From the NCBI GenBank assembly GCA_028869185.1, contig JAGWTA010000001.1:62001-126000 (forward strand): DNA of 64,000 bases, read 5' to 3'. Every line of letters begins with the position of its first letter. Position 1 is the stretch's first letter. This DNA is from Hyphomicrobiales bacterium. Lineage in GTDB: Bacteria > Pseudomonadota > Alphaproteobacteria > Rhizobiales > Beijerinckiaceae. This document shows, in pieces, positions 54,700 through 63,707 of the stretch. The position numbers and the translations under genes were made by a program. The notes below the pieces were generated by a model that was given only the letters and a program-made list of their open reading frames with translations, did not search any database and was not told the origin of the DNA.

Positions 54700-55971
54700 G
54701 TGTTTCAATTCTCGCATGCGGCTCGCGCGGTCCGGTTTGGCATGATGCTTGGCGTGGCGGCCGCGCTGTCGGGCTGCGCCCAGAATCTGTTCTCGCAGGG
54801 CGAGCTTGTGCCGCCAGGCCGCATGCCGGGCGAGCCGCAGCGTCAGGCGCAGGCGGCCCCGCCGCCGAGCGAGCCCATACAGGGCCAGCCGCTGCCCGCG
54901 CCGGGACAGGGCGCGCCTGGACAGACGCTGGGGACCGGACCGGTGCGCATCGCGCTGGTGGCGCCGTTGACGCAGCAGGGCGGCGCAGCGAGCGTCGTTG
55001 GCCTTTCCTTGCGCAACGCCGTCGATATGGCCGTCTCCGAGACGGGCGGCGCCGATGTGACGGTGCTGGTGAAAGACGACCAGTCGAGCCCTGCGGTCGC
55101 GCGCGCTGTTACGCAAGCAGCGATTGGCGAGGGCGCCGAATTGATTCTCGGACCGCTTTTTGCGCCCGATGTGCGCGAGGCCGCGCGCGTCGCGCGCGCC
55201 GCCAACAAGCCGATGATCGCCTTTTCGACGGACGGATCGGTTGCGGCGCGCGGCGTCTATCTTCTCTCGTTCCTTGTCGAGAGCTACGTCGACCGCGTGA
55301 TCGATTACGCTGCGCAAAAGGGCAAGCGCTCGCTCGCCGCGCTCATCCCGGAAAATGACTACGGCAACATCGCCGCCGGCGCATTGCAGACGGCGGCGGC
55401 GCGCAATGGCATGCGCGTCATGACGATCGAGCGTTACAGGCCCGGCGATGCGCAGGCCGCCGTGCAACGCATCGCCCAGCTGGGCGGCCAGATCGATGCG
55501 CTCTTCATCGCCGAACAGGCCGATCAGATGGCGTCCATGTCGAAATTGCTGACGACGAACGGCCTCGATTCCCGCAAGACGCAAATTCTGGGCACGGGAT
55601 TGTGGAACGACGTGCGCGCGCTGCGCCAGCCCGCCTTGCAGGGCGCATGGTTCGCTGCGCCCGAGAACGCCGGTTTCTCCGCCTTTGCGCAACGCTATCG
55701 CGCGCGTTTCCACTCCGATCCTACGCGCATCGCAACGCTCGCCTATGACGCGACGACGCTCGCCATCGCGCTCGCGCGCGCGCAGGGCGGGGCGCGCTAT
55801 TCGGAAGGCGTCCTGACCAACGCATCGGGATTCAATGGCGCCGACGGCGTATTCCGTTTCCGCGCCGATGGCCTGAACGAGCGCGGCCTTTCGGTGCTTC
55901 AGATCAGCAATGGCGCAACCAGCGTCGTCAGCCCGGCCCCGCGCAGCTTCGCGGGCGCAGGACCATCGTAA
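54700..55971 (+). CDS. LppC/LpoA-like lipoprotein (penicillin-binding protein activator)
   Basis: A 423-residue exported lipoprotein. The lipobox is around LSGCAQN, giving the lipidated Cys near residue 27, followed by a Pro/Gln-rich linker to about residue 85. The rest is a type I periplasmic-binding-protein fold (IALVAPLTQQGGAASVVGLSLRNAVDMAV, in part; IPENDYGNIAAGA; YRPGDAQAAV). In E. coli the related LpoA activates PBP1A; here a PBP1A gene lies 38 kb upstream. GTG 54700 follows TGGAGG. A GTG at 54688 is possible. The stop overlaps the next start (TAATG). Confidence 0.82.
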   Translation: MFQFSHAARAVRFGMMLGVAAALSGCAQNLFSQGELVPPGRMPGEPQRQAQAAPPPSEPIQGQPLPAPGQGAPGQTLGTGPVRIALVAPLTQQGGAASVVGLSLRNAVDMAVSETGGADVTVLVKDDQSSPAVARAVTQAAIGEGAELILGPLFAPDVREAARVARAANKPMIAFSTDGSVAARGVYLLSFLVESYVDRVIDYAAQKGKRSLAALIPENDYGNIAAGALQTAAARNGMRVMTIERYRPGDAQAAVQRIAQLGGQIDALFIAEQADQMASMSKLLTTNGLDSRKTQILGTGLWNDVRALRQPALQGAWFAAPENAGFSAFAQRYRARFHSDPTRIATLAYDATTLAIALARAQGGARYSEGVLTNASGFNGADGVFRFRADGLNERGLSVLQISNGATSVVSPAPRSFAGAGPS

Positions 55972-57581
55972 TGACCGGCCTGCTGGAAGACGCCTCGTTC
56001 AACCAGTCGCCCGCGTTCGAAAACGTCGACCTGTTTTCATCCGACCGTCCGTTGGCGGATGCCGCCGCGCGCTATGGGCTCGATAGCGCGTCGTTGAGCG
56101 ATTTCGGGCGTGATTACGGCTCGAGCGAAACATTGGAGCTCGGCCGTCTCGCCAACGAGAACCCGCCGAAGCTTCGCATCATGGATGCCAAGGGCAATCG
56201 CATCGACCGGGTCGAATTTCACCCCGCCTATCATGCGCTGATGGCCAAGACGATCGGTTACGGCGTGCATGCTTCAGTCCATGACGGGAGCGAGCCTCGC
56301 GGAGCGATGACGCAACGCGCGGCGCGCCTCTACATGGCGACACAGGCGGAAGCCGGACACATCTGTCCTGTGACGATGACGCACGCCAGCCTTGGCTCGC
56401 TCGCAAGCGCGCCGGACGTTCTGGCCCAATGGCGGCCGAAAATCCTGTCGCGCTCCTATGATCCCGCCCAGCGCCCGTGGTGGGAGAAAGCGGGCGCGAC
56501 CATCGGCATGGGCATGACCGAGCGCCAGGGCGGCACGGACGTGCGCGCCAACATCACCGAGGCGCATGCGCAGGGCGATCATGTCGAAATCACCGGACAC
56601 AAATGGTTCATGTCCGCGCCGATGTGCGACGGCTTTCTCGTGCTCGCACAGGCGCCGGCTGGGCTGACCTGCTATCTGACGCCGCGCTTTCGGCCCGACG
56701 GTTCGATCAACGGCCTGCGTTTCCAGAGATTGAAAGATAAACTCGGCAACAAATCCAATGCCTCTTCGGAGGTCGAGTTTCATCGCGCCTATGCGCAACG
56801 CATCGGCCCGGAAGGCGTGGGCGTGCGCACCATTATCGAAATGGTGCAATTGACGCGCATCGATTGCGCGGTCGGTTCGGCGGGCCTGATGCGCATCGCG
56901 CTGGCGCAGGCGTTGCATCACATCCGTCACCGCTCGGTCTTTCAACGAAAGCTTGCCGATCAGCCGGCGATGCGCGCCGTCGCCGCTGATCTTGCGCTTG
57001 AGATGGAGGCGCAAACAGCGCTCGTCATGCGTCTGGCTCACGCAGCAGACGCAAACGACAAGGATTGGCTGCGCCTGCTGACGCCAGCGATCAAATATTT
57101 CGTCTGCAAGAGCGCGCCCGCCTTTGTTTACGAGACGCTCGAATGTCTTGGCGGCAACGGGTATTCCGAGGAATTGCCGATGGCGCGCTATTTCCGCGAG
57201 TCGCCGCTCAACGCTATCTGGGAGGGCTCGGGCAACGTGATGGCGCTCGATATCCTGCGTGCGGCTGCGCGCGCGCCGGACGAGGCGCGGCGCGTGATTG
57301 CGGGACTCGCGCAACGGGCGGGCGAAGCTTTCGACAGCGCGCCGCTCGCAGGCGAGATCGAGCGCCTCCTGCTGTCGGGCGAGGCCGAGCGTCGCGCCCG
57401 CTTTATCTGCGAGGGGCTGGCGCGTCTTGCCGCTGTGGCGACATTGGTGGAGGCGCGATCGCCTTTCGCGAGTCTTTATGCGCGCGCCCGGCTGAATGGC
57501 GCGCACATGGCCAATTACGGCGCGCAGGATCTCGGCTTCGCCGACGAGACGAAATTGATGGAACGCGCGCTGGCGATGTGA
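55971..57581 (+). CDS. AidB-like acyl-CoA dehydrogenase family protein
   Basis: A 536-residue flavoprotein. GMGMTERQGGTDVRANIT is the FAD/substrate site, KWFMSAPMCDGF follows, and LECLGGNGYSEELPMAR with AIWEGSGNVMALDILRA carries the catalytic Glu region (WEGSGN). An N-terminal extension of about 150 residues and the HICPVTMTHASLGSL part match AidB, an alkylation-response protein, rather than short-chain acyl-CoA dehydrogenases. It is translationally coupled to the LppC-like lipoprotein, an unexpected pairing. AidB-like activity is family inference. Confidence 0.86.
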   Translation: MTGLLEDASFNQSPAFENVDLFSSDRPLADAAARYGLDSASLSDFGRDYGSSETLELGRLANENPPKLRIMDAKGNRIDRVEFHPAYHALMAKTIGYGVHASVHDGSEPRGAMTQRAARLYMATQAEAGHICPVTMTHASLGSLASAPDVLAQWRPKILSRSYDPAQRPWWEKAGATIGMGMTERQGGTDVRANITEAHAQGDHVEITGHKWFMSAPMCDGFLVLAQAPAGLTCYLTPRFRPDGSINGLRFQRLKDKLGNKSNASSEVEFHRAYAQRIGPEGVGVRTIIEMVQLTRIDCAVGSAGLMRIALAQALHHIRHRSVFQRKLADQPAMRAVAADLALEMEAQTALVMRLAHAADANDKDWLRLLTPAIKYFVCKSAPAFVYETLECLGGNGYSEELPMARYFRESPLNAIWEGSGNVMALDILRAAARAPDEARRVIAGLAQRAGEAFDSAPLAGEIERLLLSGEAERRARFICEGLARLAAVATLVEARSPFASLYARARLNGAHMANYGAQDLGFADETKLMERALAM

Positions 57582-57629
57582 GATCCGCGCCGGATTTCAC
57601 ATCCTGCGCGCTGCGTTGGCGCGCACGCT

Positions 57630-58175
57630 TCAGCCGATCACATCCGTTCGGTCGCCGGGCAGCAATTGCTGCGGGACTTGCGAAAAACGCCAGCTGTCGC
57701 CCTGCGCATCGAACACATAGACGATGTCAAAGCGGTCGTCGGGCCAGTCTTCCGGCGCAAGGCCCGGCGCAATGGCTTCGGTAATCTTGCAGATGGCCTC
57801 GTGCGACCATGAAATCAGCACCACGCCGCTGCGCGAAAGCGCATCGGCCGCCATTTTTTCTTCCTGCGTCTCGGTGAAACGGTCGTCGACGTGCAGCGTC
57901 AAGGACAGCGCGAGCGGCTCGACAGTCTGTCGCGATCGCTCGCTCGGATTGATCTTCTTGTTGGCTGCGGCGGCGTAGATATGATCTGGTCGCGCCAGCC
58001 CCGGCGTCAACGCGCCATCGAGCGGATTGAAAAAGCGCACCAATGCGCCCGCGCGCTGCCAACCGCGTGCGATCAGCGAATTCTTGTCTTCCTCGCCCCA
58101 CGCGTCGAAGGCGCGGGCGCCGCCCTTTTCGGGTTTTTCGGCATGGCGGATAATCATGATCTTGGCGGGCGGCAT
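57630..58175 (-). CDS. Histidine phosphatase-superfamily protein
   Basis: A 181-residue protein with the IMIIRHAEKP phospho-His motif near the N-terminus and a second His in ISWSHEAICKI. SERSRQTVEPLA provides a basic patch typical of the branch that takes small phosphorylated substrates. The motif is RHAE rather than RHGE/Q, as in some SixA- and phytase-like relatives. No operon partner is visible; it converges with the AidB-like gene. Confidence 0.75.
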   Translation of the reverse strand: MPPAKIMIIRHAEKPEKGGARAFDAWGEEDKNSLIARGWQRAGALVRFFNPLDGALTPGLARPDHIYAAAANKKINPSERSRQTVEPLALSLTLHVDDRFTETQEEKMAADALSRSGVVLISWSHEAICKITEAIAPGLAPEDWPDDRFDIVYVFDAQGDSWRFSQVPQQLLPGDRTDVIG

Positions 58176-58408
58176 GCAGAATTTCTCGCGCTGTGGAAAA
58201 TGTAATTTCAGAAAACTATTCCTAGCGTAAAATCAAGATCGGGCGTCTGGTCTCATGCAAGCGCGACAATAGTCGCGTGAAAGGCAGGAGTCCTCCAGCC
58301 GTCGCGGGCGGCGGAGCCGCCTGACGCGCACCCCTCTGGCCCTGAGCTGCAAATACCGGCATGATGACGGCAAACGCGGCGCCGTCGAGCAGCCTGTCGG
58401 GAGGATTC

Positions 58409-59191
58409 ATGAAAGTCGCAGGCAAGATCATCGTCGTCACGGGCGGGGCGGACGGCATCGGCAAGGCTTTGTGCGAGCGGTTCCATCGCGAGGGCGCTCG
58501 AAAAATCGTCGTGGTGGACCGCAACGCGGCAGGCGCGGAGAAAGTCGCCGCCAGCGTCAATGGAATCGCCCGGGTGTGCGATGTCTCGCGCGAGGAGGAC
58601 ATCAGGTCGCTCGTCGAAGAGACCGAGAAGAACATCGGTCCCATCGCGCTGTTCGTTTCCAATGCGGGCATCGGCGATTTCGGCGGCGACATGACCAATG
58701 TCGCCTCGCAACCGACCGAACAATGGATGCGCGGCTGGGGCGTCAATGTCATGGCGCATGTTTACGCTGCGCGCGCCTGCCTGCCGCATATGCTCAAGCG
58801 CGGCGAAGGCTATTTTCTGAACACGGCCTCGGCGGCGGGTCTGCTCAACCAGATCGGCAATGCCTGTTATGGCGTGACGAAACATGCAGCGGTCGGCTTC
58901 GCCGAAATTCTCGCCATCACGCATCGCGATCAGGGCATCCGCGTGTCCGTGCTTTGCCCGCAGGCGGTGGACACGCCCCTGCTGCGACTTGCCGGAGAGG
59001 GGCCGCAGAATGTCGATGGCGTGCTGTCGCCCGAGCAGGTCGCGCAAGACGTGATCGAGGCTCTGGACCAGGACACCTTTCTCGTTCTGCCGCACAAGCA
59101 GGTGCTCGATTACATGCGCGCCAAAACCGCAAATTACGACCGCTGGATCGGCGGCATGGCGAAATTCGCGCGGCTGTTCAAAAAATCCTGA
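58409..59191 (+). CDS. Short-chain dehydrogenase/reductase
   Basis: A 260-residue SDR: TGGADGIGKAL cofactor motif at about residues 11-21, SNAGIGDFGGD, and the YGVTKHA active site. The acidic residue after strand 2 (VVVDRN) points to NAD preference. The substrate is unknown. It overlaps the MFS gene by 1 bp (TGATG), and it opens a run of acyl-CoA metabolic genes. ATG 58409 follows GGGAGG. Confidence 0.85.
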   Translation: MKVAGKIIVVTGGADGIGKALCERFHREGARKIVVVDRNAAGAEKVAASVNGIARVCDVSREEDIRSLVEETEKNIGPIALFVSNAGIGDFGGDMTNVASQPTEQWMRGWGVNVMAHVYAARACLPHMLKRGEGYFLNTASAAGLLNQIGNACYGVTKHAAVGFAEILAITHRDQGIRVSVLCPQAVDTPLLRLAGEGPQNVDGVLSPEQVAQDVIEALDQDTFLVLPHKQVLDYMRAKTANYDRWIGGMAKFARLFKKS

Positions 59192-60411
59192 TGCCGACGC
59201 GCTGGGCCAATCTCGACGAGCGCCGGGCCTCAATCGTCAGCGCCGTCATGATCGCGCTGGGGCCGCTGTCGCTGTCGCTCTACACGCCAGCGCTGCCCGA
59301 ACTCGTCTCAGTTTTCCATACGACGCCGGCGGCCGTGAAGCTCAGCCTGACGCTGTATTTTCTCGGCTTCTGTCTCGCTCAACTCGTCAGCGGCCCGCTG
59401 TCGGACGCCTTTGGGCGCCGCCCTGTCGCGCTTGGGTTTTTCATGATCTATCTTGTCGGATCGCTGATCGCGCTGATCGCGCCGACGATTTTCGTCATGC
59501 AAGCGGGCCGCGCGCTGCAGGGCATTGGCGCGGCGGCCGGCGTTTCGGCCTCGCGCGCGCTGGTGCGCGACCTGTTCGTCGGTCAGGCTTCGGCGCGCAT
59601 CATGAACCGCATCGGCCTCATCGTCGGCTTCGTGCCGGCTTTTGCGCCTGCCGTCGGCAGCTGGCTTCTGGCTGGCGTGGGCTGGCGCTCGATTTTCGTG
59701 GTGATGTTCCTGTACGCCATCGCCGTTGTGGCGATGGTGACCCTGCTCGTGCCGGAGACCAATCAGAACCCCGATCGTTCGCTGATCGAGCCGCGGCGTT
59801 TTGCGAAAAACTACTGGACGCTGCTGACGGACCGGCGCTTCATCGGCCCGGCTGGCCTGATGGGCGTCGTGCTGGGCGGCGTCTATACGTTGCCAACCAT
59901 TCTGCCCTTCGTCCTTATCGAGCGTCTCGGTCTCACGCCCGTGCAATATGGGCTCGTCATGATCATCCAGACGGGCGCTCTGCTGGTCGGCAATTTCATC
60001 GTCGGGCGGATGCTGCGCGTCATGAGCGCGCGCCGCCTCGTGCCTTATGGCATTGTCATCACGTTGCTCGCGGGCGTTGGCTTCGCGGCCATTCGGATCG
60101 CCGGCGCCAATCATCTTCTGGCGTTCGTCATCCCGGCCTCGATCTGGATTTTCGGCATTCCCTTCATCACGCCGGGGACCATGACGTCCGCGCTCTCGCA
60201 TTTTCCCAAAATCGCCGGCGCAGCATCCGCGATGATCGGCTTTTTGCAGATGGGCGGCGGTTTCGCAGGGTCCGCCATCGCCGCGGCTGCTTTCGGAGAC
60301 CCGGTGACGGCGATCGACACGCTTCTGCCGACGCTGTCGGTGCTGGCGGCCGCGCTTTACCTGATTTTGCCCAAGGAGCCGGGCCAGCCGCTCGCCGACG
60401 ACGAGGATTAG
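59191..60411 (+). CDS. MFS transporter, Bcr/CflA-like
   Basis: A 406-residue inner-membrane transporter with 12 predicted helices. The motif A loop [15 protein letters not shown] lies between helices 2 and 3, and [21 protein letters not shown] is the Bcr/CflA-type helix 4 region. The family exports drugs such as bicyclomycin or metabolites by proton antiport. It is coupled to the SDR upstream and 70 bp before the ACAD gene, so export or import of a substrate of this pathway is possible. Confidence 0.85.
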   Translation: MPTRWANLDERRASIVSAVMIALGPLSLSLYTPALPELVSVFHTTPAAVKLSLTLYFLGFCLAQLVSGPLSDAFGRRPVALGFFMIYLVGSLIALIAPTIFVMQAGRALQGIGAAAGVSASRALVRDLFVGQASARIMNRIGLIVGFVPAFAPAVGSWLLAGVGWRSIFVVMFLYAIAVVAMVTLLVPETNQNPDRSLIEPRRFAKNYWTLLTDRRFIGPAGLMGVVLGGVYTLPTILPFVLIERLGLTPVQYGLVMIIQTGALLVGNFIVGRMLRVMSARRLVPYGIVITLLAGVGFAAIRIAGANHLLAFVIPASIWIFGIPFITPGTMTSALSHFPKIAGAASAMIGFLQMGGGFAGSAIAAAAFGDPVTAIDTLLPTLSVLAAALYLILPKEPGQPLADDED

Positions 60412-60481
60412 GTCGGCGATTTGCGTCTGGCCGAAATCCTGCTACCATTTTGTAGGACAATTTCTCTCGAGGAGACGCGCC

Positions 60482-61729
60482 ATGGACTTTTCTCTCACCG
60501 AACGCGAACGCTATTGGCGCGACCGGGTCGTCGCCTTCATGCACGCCCATGTCTATCCGGCCGCCGCAACCTACGACGCGCAGATGGAAGGTTTCGGCGC
60601 CAATCGCTGGCAGGTCGTGCCGGTGCTCGAAGAGCTGAAGAAAAAGGCGAAAGCGGACGGCTTGTGGAATCTGTTTCTGCCTCCGTCCGCCGAGCATGAC
60701 GAAGGCGATTATCACGGCGCCGGCCTCACCAACCTGCAATACGCCCTGTGCGCGGAGGAGATGGGCAAGCTTCTCTATGGGTCCGAGGTGTTCAATTGTT
60801 CGGCGCCCGACACCGGCAACATGGAAGTGCTGCACCGCTACGGCTCGAAGGCGCAGAAGGACCAGTGGCTGCGCCCGCTCATGAACGGCGAAATTCGCTC
60901 CGCCTTCCTGATGACCGAGCCGCAGGTGGCCTCGTCCGACGCCACCAACATCGAGACCGAAATCCGCCGCGATGGCGACCATTACATCATCAATGGTCGC
61001 AAGTGGTGGTCCTCCGGCGCGGGCGATCCGCGCTGCAAGATCGCCATCGTGATGGGCAAGACAGACAAGAATGCGCCCAAACACGCGCAGCAATCGCAGA
61101 TTCTGATGCCGCTCGATGCGCCCGGCGTGAAGATTGTGCGCATGCTGCCCGTCTTCGGATTCGACGACGCCCCGCATGGTCATGCCGAAATCATTCTCGA
61201 CAATGTGCGCGTGCCGGCCGGCAATCTCATTCTCGGCGAGGGGCGCGGGTTTGAAATTGCGCAGGGCCGTCTGGGACCGGGCCGCATCCATCACTGCATG
61301 CGCACCATCGGCGTGGCGGAAGCCGCGCTTGAAAAGATGGTCAAGCGCCTTCAATCGCGTGTCGCTTTCGGCAAGAAGATTTCCGAACATTCCATCTGGG
61401 AGCAGCGGATCGCCGAAGCGCGCATCGACATCGAAATGACGCGGTTGTTGTGCCTGAAGGCTGCAGACATGATGGACAAGGTTGGCAACAAGGCCGCCAA
61501 GCTGGAAATCGCGATGATCAAGGTGGCGGCGCCCCGCACGGCGCTGAAGGTGCTGGACGACGCTATCCAGGCCTTCGGCGGCGCTGGCGTTTCCAGCGAT
61601 GCGGGCGTTGCGAAAAACTACGCCCATATCCGCACGCTGCGTCTGGCGGACGGCCCCGACGAGGTGCATAATCGCCAGATCGCGCAGCTCGAAATGCGCC
61701 GTTACACCAACGAAAGGCCGGCGCACTGA
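60482..61729 (+). CDS. Acyl-CoA dehydrogenase, ACAD10/11-like
   Basis: A 415-residue flavoprotein. [50 protein letters not shown] and the C-terminal [11 protein letters not shown] are typical of the ACAD10/11 branch. ATG 60482 follows GAGGAG. The next gene, overlapping by 1 bp, encodes the kinase-like domain that is fused to the dehydrogenase in human ACAD10/11. Together such proteins act on 4-hydroxyacyl-CoA through a phosphorylated intermediate. This resembles LvaC of the Pseudomonas levulinate pathway. Confidence 0.88.
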   Translation: MDFSLTERERYWRDRVVAFMHAHVYPAAATYDAQMEGFGANRWQVVPVLEELKKKAKADGLWNLFLPPSAEHDEGDYHGAGLTNLQYALCAEEMGKLLYGSEVFNCSAPDTGNMEVLHRYGSKAQKDQWLRPLMNGEIRSAFLMTEPQVASSDATNIETEIRRDGDHYIINGRKWWSSGAGDPRCKIAIVMGKTDKNAPKHAQQSQILMPLDAPGVKIVRMLPVFGFDDAPHGHAEIILDNVRVPAGNLILGEGRGFEIAQGRLGPGRIHHCMRTIGVAEAALEKMVKRLQSRVAFGKKISEHSIWEQRIAEARIDIEMTRLLCLKAADMMDKVGNKAAKLEIAMIKVAAPRTALKVLDDAIQAFGGAGVSSDAGVAKNYAHIRTLRLADGPDEVHNRQIAQLEMRRYTNERPAH

Positions 61730-62790
61730 TGAGTTCGGCGGGCGTCTTTTCCGGCGTTAAACAGGTCGACGAACGCCAGCGTTTCGACGAGGCGCGGCTT
61801 GCGGCCTGGATGGAGCAAAACGTCAGCGGTTTTGCAGGACCGCTGACCGTGATGCAATTCAAGGGCGGGCAGTCAAATCCGAGTTTCCGCCTCGAAACGC
61901 CAGGCGCCAAATATGTCCTGCGCCGCAAGCCGGCGGGCAAGCTGCTGCCGTCCGCTCACGCTGTCGACAGGGAATTTCGCGTCATTTCCGCGCTCTATCC
62001 AACCGGTTTTCCGGTCGCCCGTCCTTACGCCTTGTGCATGGACGATGGCGTGATCGGCTCGGCTTTTTATGTGATGGATATGGTTGAAGGCCGCATCTTC
62101 TGGGATGCGACCTTGCCCGATCATGATCCAGCCGAGCGCAAGGCGATTTACGAGGCCGAGATCGCGACTCTTGCACGCCTGCACCAGTTCGATCCCAACG
62201 CCATCGGCCTGTCCGATTACGGCAAGCCCGGCAATTATTTCGCGCGCCAGATCGACCGCTGGACGAAGCAATATCGCGCGTCCGAAACGCGGCGCATCGA
62301 AAAGGTCGAGAAGCTGATCGAATTCTTGCCGCGCACCGTGCCGGCGCAAGAGCGGGTCTCGATCGTTCACGGCGATTACCGGCTCGACAACATGATTTTC
62401 GATGCGCGTGACCCGCGCGTCGCAGCCGTACTCGATTGGGAATTGTCGACGCTTGGCGATCCGCTTGCCGATTTCACCTATTTCGTCATGCATTGGGCCA
62501 TGCCGAGGGATTCGCGCAGCGGCCTTGCGGGCGTCGATCTGAAGGCTCTCGGCATTCCCACGATGGAGGAGGCCGTTGCGCAATATTGCAAACTGACCAA
62601 CCGGCCAGGGCTGCCCGATCTCGACTGGTATTTTTCCTACAATCTTTTCCGTTTGGTGGGCATTCTGCAGGGCATCGCAGGGCGCGTGCGCGATGGAACG
62701 GCGGCGAGCGCCGATGCGGCGTTGATTGTCTCACGCGTCGATCAGCTCGCTGACGCATCCTGGCATTATGCGCAAAAGGCGGGAGCGTAA
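61729..62790 (+). CDS. APH-fold phosphotransferase, ACAD10/11 kinase-domain (LvaA-like)
   Basis: A 353-residue kinase-like protein of the aminoglycoside-phosphotransferase fold. FKGGQSNPSFRLET is the nucleotide loop, VLRRKPAGKLLPSAHAVDREF holds the lysine/acid pair, and VHGDYRLDNMIFD and AVLDWELSTLGDPLAD are the catalytic loop and DFG-like site. This matches the ACAD10/11 N-terminal kinase and bacterial LvaA, which phosphorylate 4-hydroxyacyl-CoA. It is translationally coupled to the ACAD gene. Antibiotic modification is unlikely. Confidence 0.85.
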   Translation: MSSAGVFSGVKQVDERQRFDEARLAAWMEQNVSGFAGPLTVMQFKGGQSNPSFRLETPGAKYVLRRKPAGKLLPSAHAVDREFRVISALYPTGFPVARPYALCMDDGVIGSAFYVMDMVEGRIFWDATLPDHDPAERKAIYEAEIATLARLHQFDPNAIGLSDYGKPGNYFARQIDRWTKQYRASETRRIEKVEKLIEFLPRTVPAQERVSIVHGDYRLDNMIFDARDPRVAAVLDWELSTLGDPLADFTYFVMHWAMPRDSRSGLAGVDLKALGIPTMEEAVAQYCKLTNRPGLPDLDWYFSYNLFRLVGILQGIAGRVRDGTAASADAALIVSRVDQLADASWHYAQKAGA

Positions 62791-62806
62791 TTCCCGCGAT
62801 AACAGG

Positions 62807-62862
62807 AACCGCCATTGTGAGGAGCAATTGCGACGAGGTGAGCCGTCCCTTTTCTGGCGGTT
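62807..62862. repeat. Degenerate REP-like repeat, copy 3
   Basis: AACCGCCA and TGGCGGTT form perfect 8-bp outer arms. Inside, CATTGTGAGGAGCAATTGCGACGA is a decayed version of the left arm seen at 24714 and 46227 (first 20 bases compared by eye). It lies after the kinase gene and before the SDR gene. Confidence 0.55.
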
Positions 62863-62939
62863 GAAAAGCGCACAGGCGCAGCTTCTGCAACCGGATCGCC
62901 CGATGCGCGACGAAGAATAACGACAACAGGAGGAAAACC

Positions 62940-63707
62940 TTGCCATCGCTTTTTGATCTCAGCGGCAAAACTGCGCTTATCACGGGTTCATCGCGCGGCA
63001 TCGGCAAGGCCATCGCAGAGCGCATGGCCGAACATGGCGCGCGCGTCGTGATTTCCTCGCGCAAGGAAGGCCCATGTCAGGAGGTGGCGGACGCGATCAA
63101 CGCCCGTTACGGCGCTGGACGCGCGATCGCCGTGCCAGCCAATATTTCGTCCAAGGAAGAATTGCAGCGCCTCGTCAACGAGACGAACCGCGCCTTTGGC
63201 CAGATTGACGCGCTCGTCTGCAATGCCGCTTCCAATCCCTATTACGGGCCGATGGCCGATATTTCCGACGATCAGTTCCGCAAGATTCTCGAAAACAACA
63301 TCGTCGCGAACAATTGGCTGATCTCCATGGTCGCGCCGCAGATGCGCGCGCGCAAGGACGGTTCGATCATCATCGTCTCGTCCATCGGCGGTCTTCGCGG
63401 TTCGCCGATCATCGGCGCCTATTGCATTTCGAAAGCCGCAGACATGCAGCTTGCGCGCAATTTGGCTGTTGAATACGGGCCCGACAACGTCCGTGTGAAT
63501 TGCATCGCGCCAGGTCTCATCAAGACCGATTTCGCCAAGGCCTTGTGGGACAATCCCGAGACGCTGAAAAAATCGACAGCCAATGCGCCCTTGCGCCGCA
63601 TCGGCGAGCCCGACGAAATCGCCGGTTGCGCTGTATTCCTCGCATCGAGGGCAGGCGCGTTCACAACCGGTCAGAACTTCGTCATCGACGGTGGAGTGAC
63701 CATCTGA
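62940..63707 (+). CDS. Short-chain dehydrogenase/reductase (DHRS4-like)
   Basis: A 255-residue SDR with TGSSRGIGKAI (cofactor motif at residues 14-24), CNAASNPYYGP, SSIGGL and the YCISKAA active site; GQNFVIDGG at the end is standard. The SSRKE after strand 2 suggests NADP(H). TTG 62940 follows a strong CAGGAGG. It overlaps the acyl-CoA synthetase gene by 1 bp. In the lva comparison it could be the ketoacyl-CoA or hydroxyacyl-CoA oxidoreductase. Confidence 0.85.
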   Translation: MPSLFDLSGKTALITGSSRGIGKAIAERMAEHGARVVISSRKEGPCQEVADAINARYGAGRAIAVPANISSKEELQRLVNETNRAFGQIDALVCNAASNPYYGPMADISDDQFRKILENNIVANNWLISMVAPQMRARKDGSIIIVSSIGGLRGSPIIGAYCISKAADMQLARNLAVEYGPDNVRVNCIAPGLIKTDFAKALWDNPETLKKSTANAPLRRIGEPDEIAGCAVFLASRAGAFTTGQNFVIDGGVTI

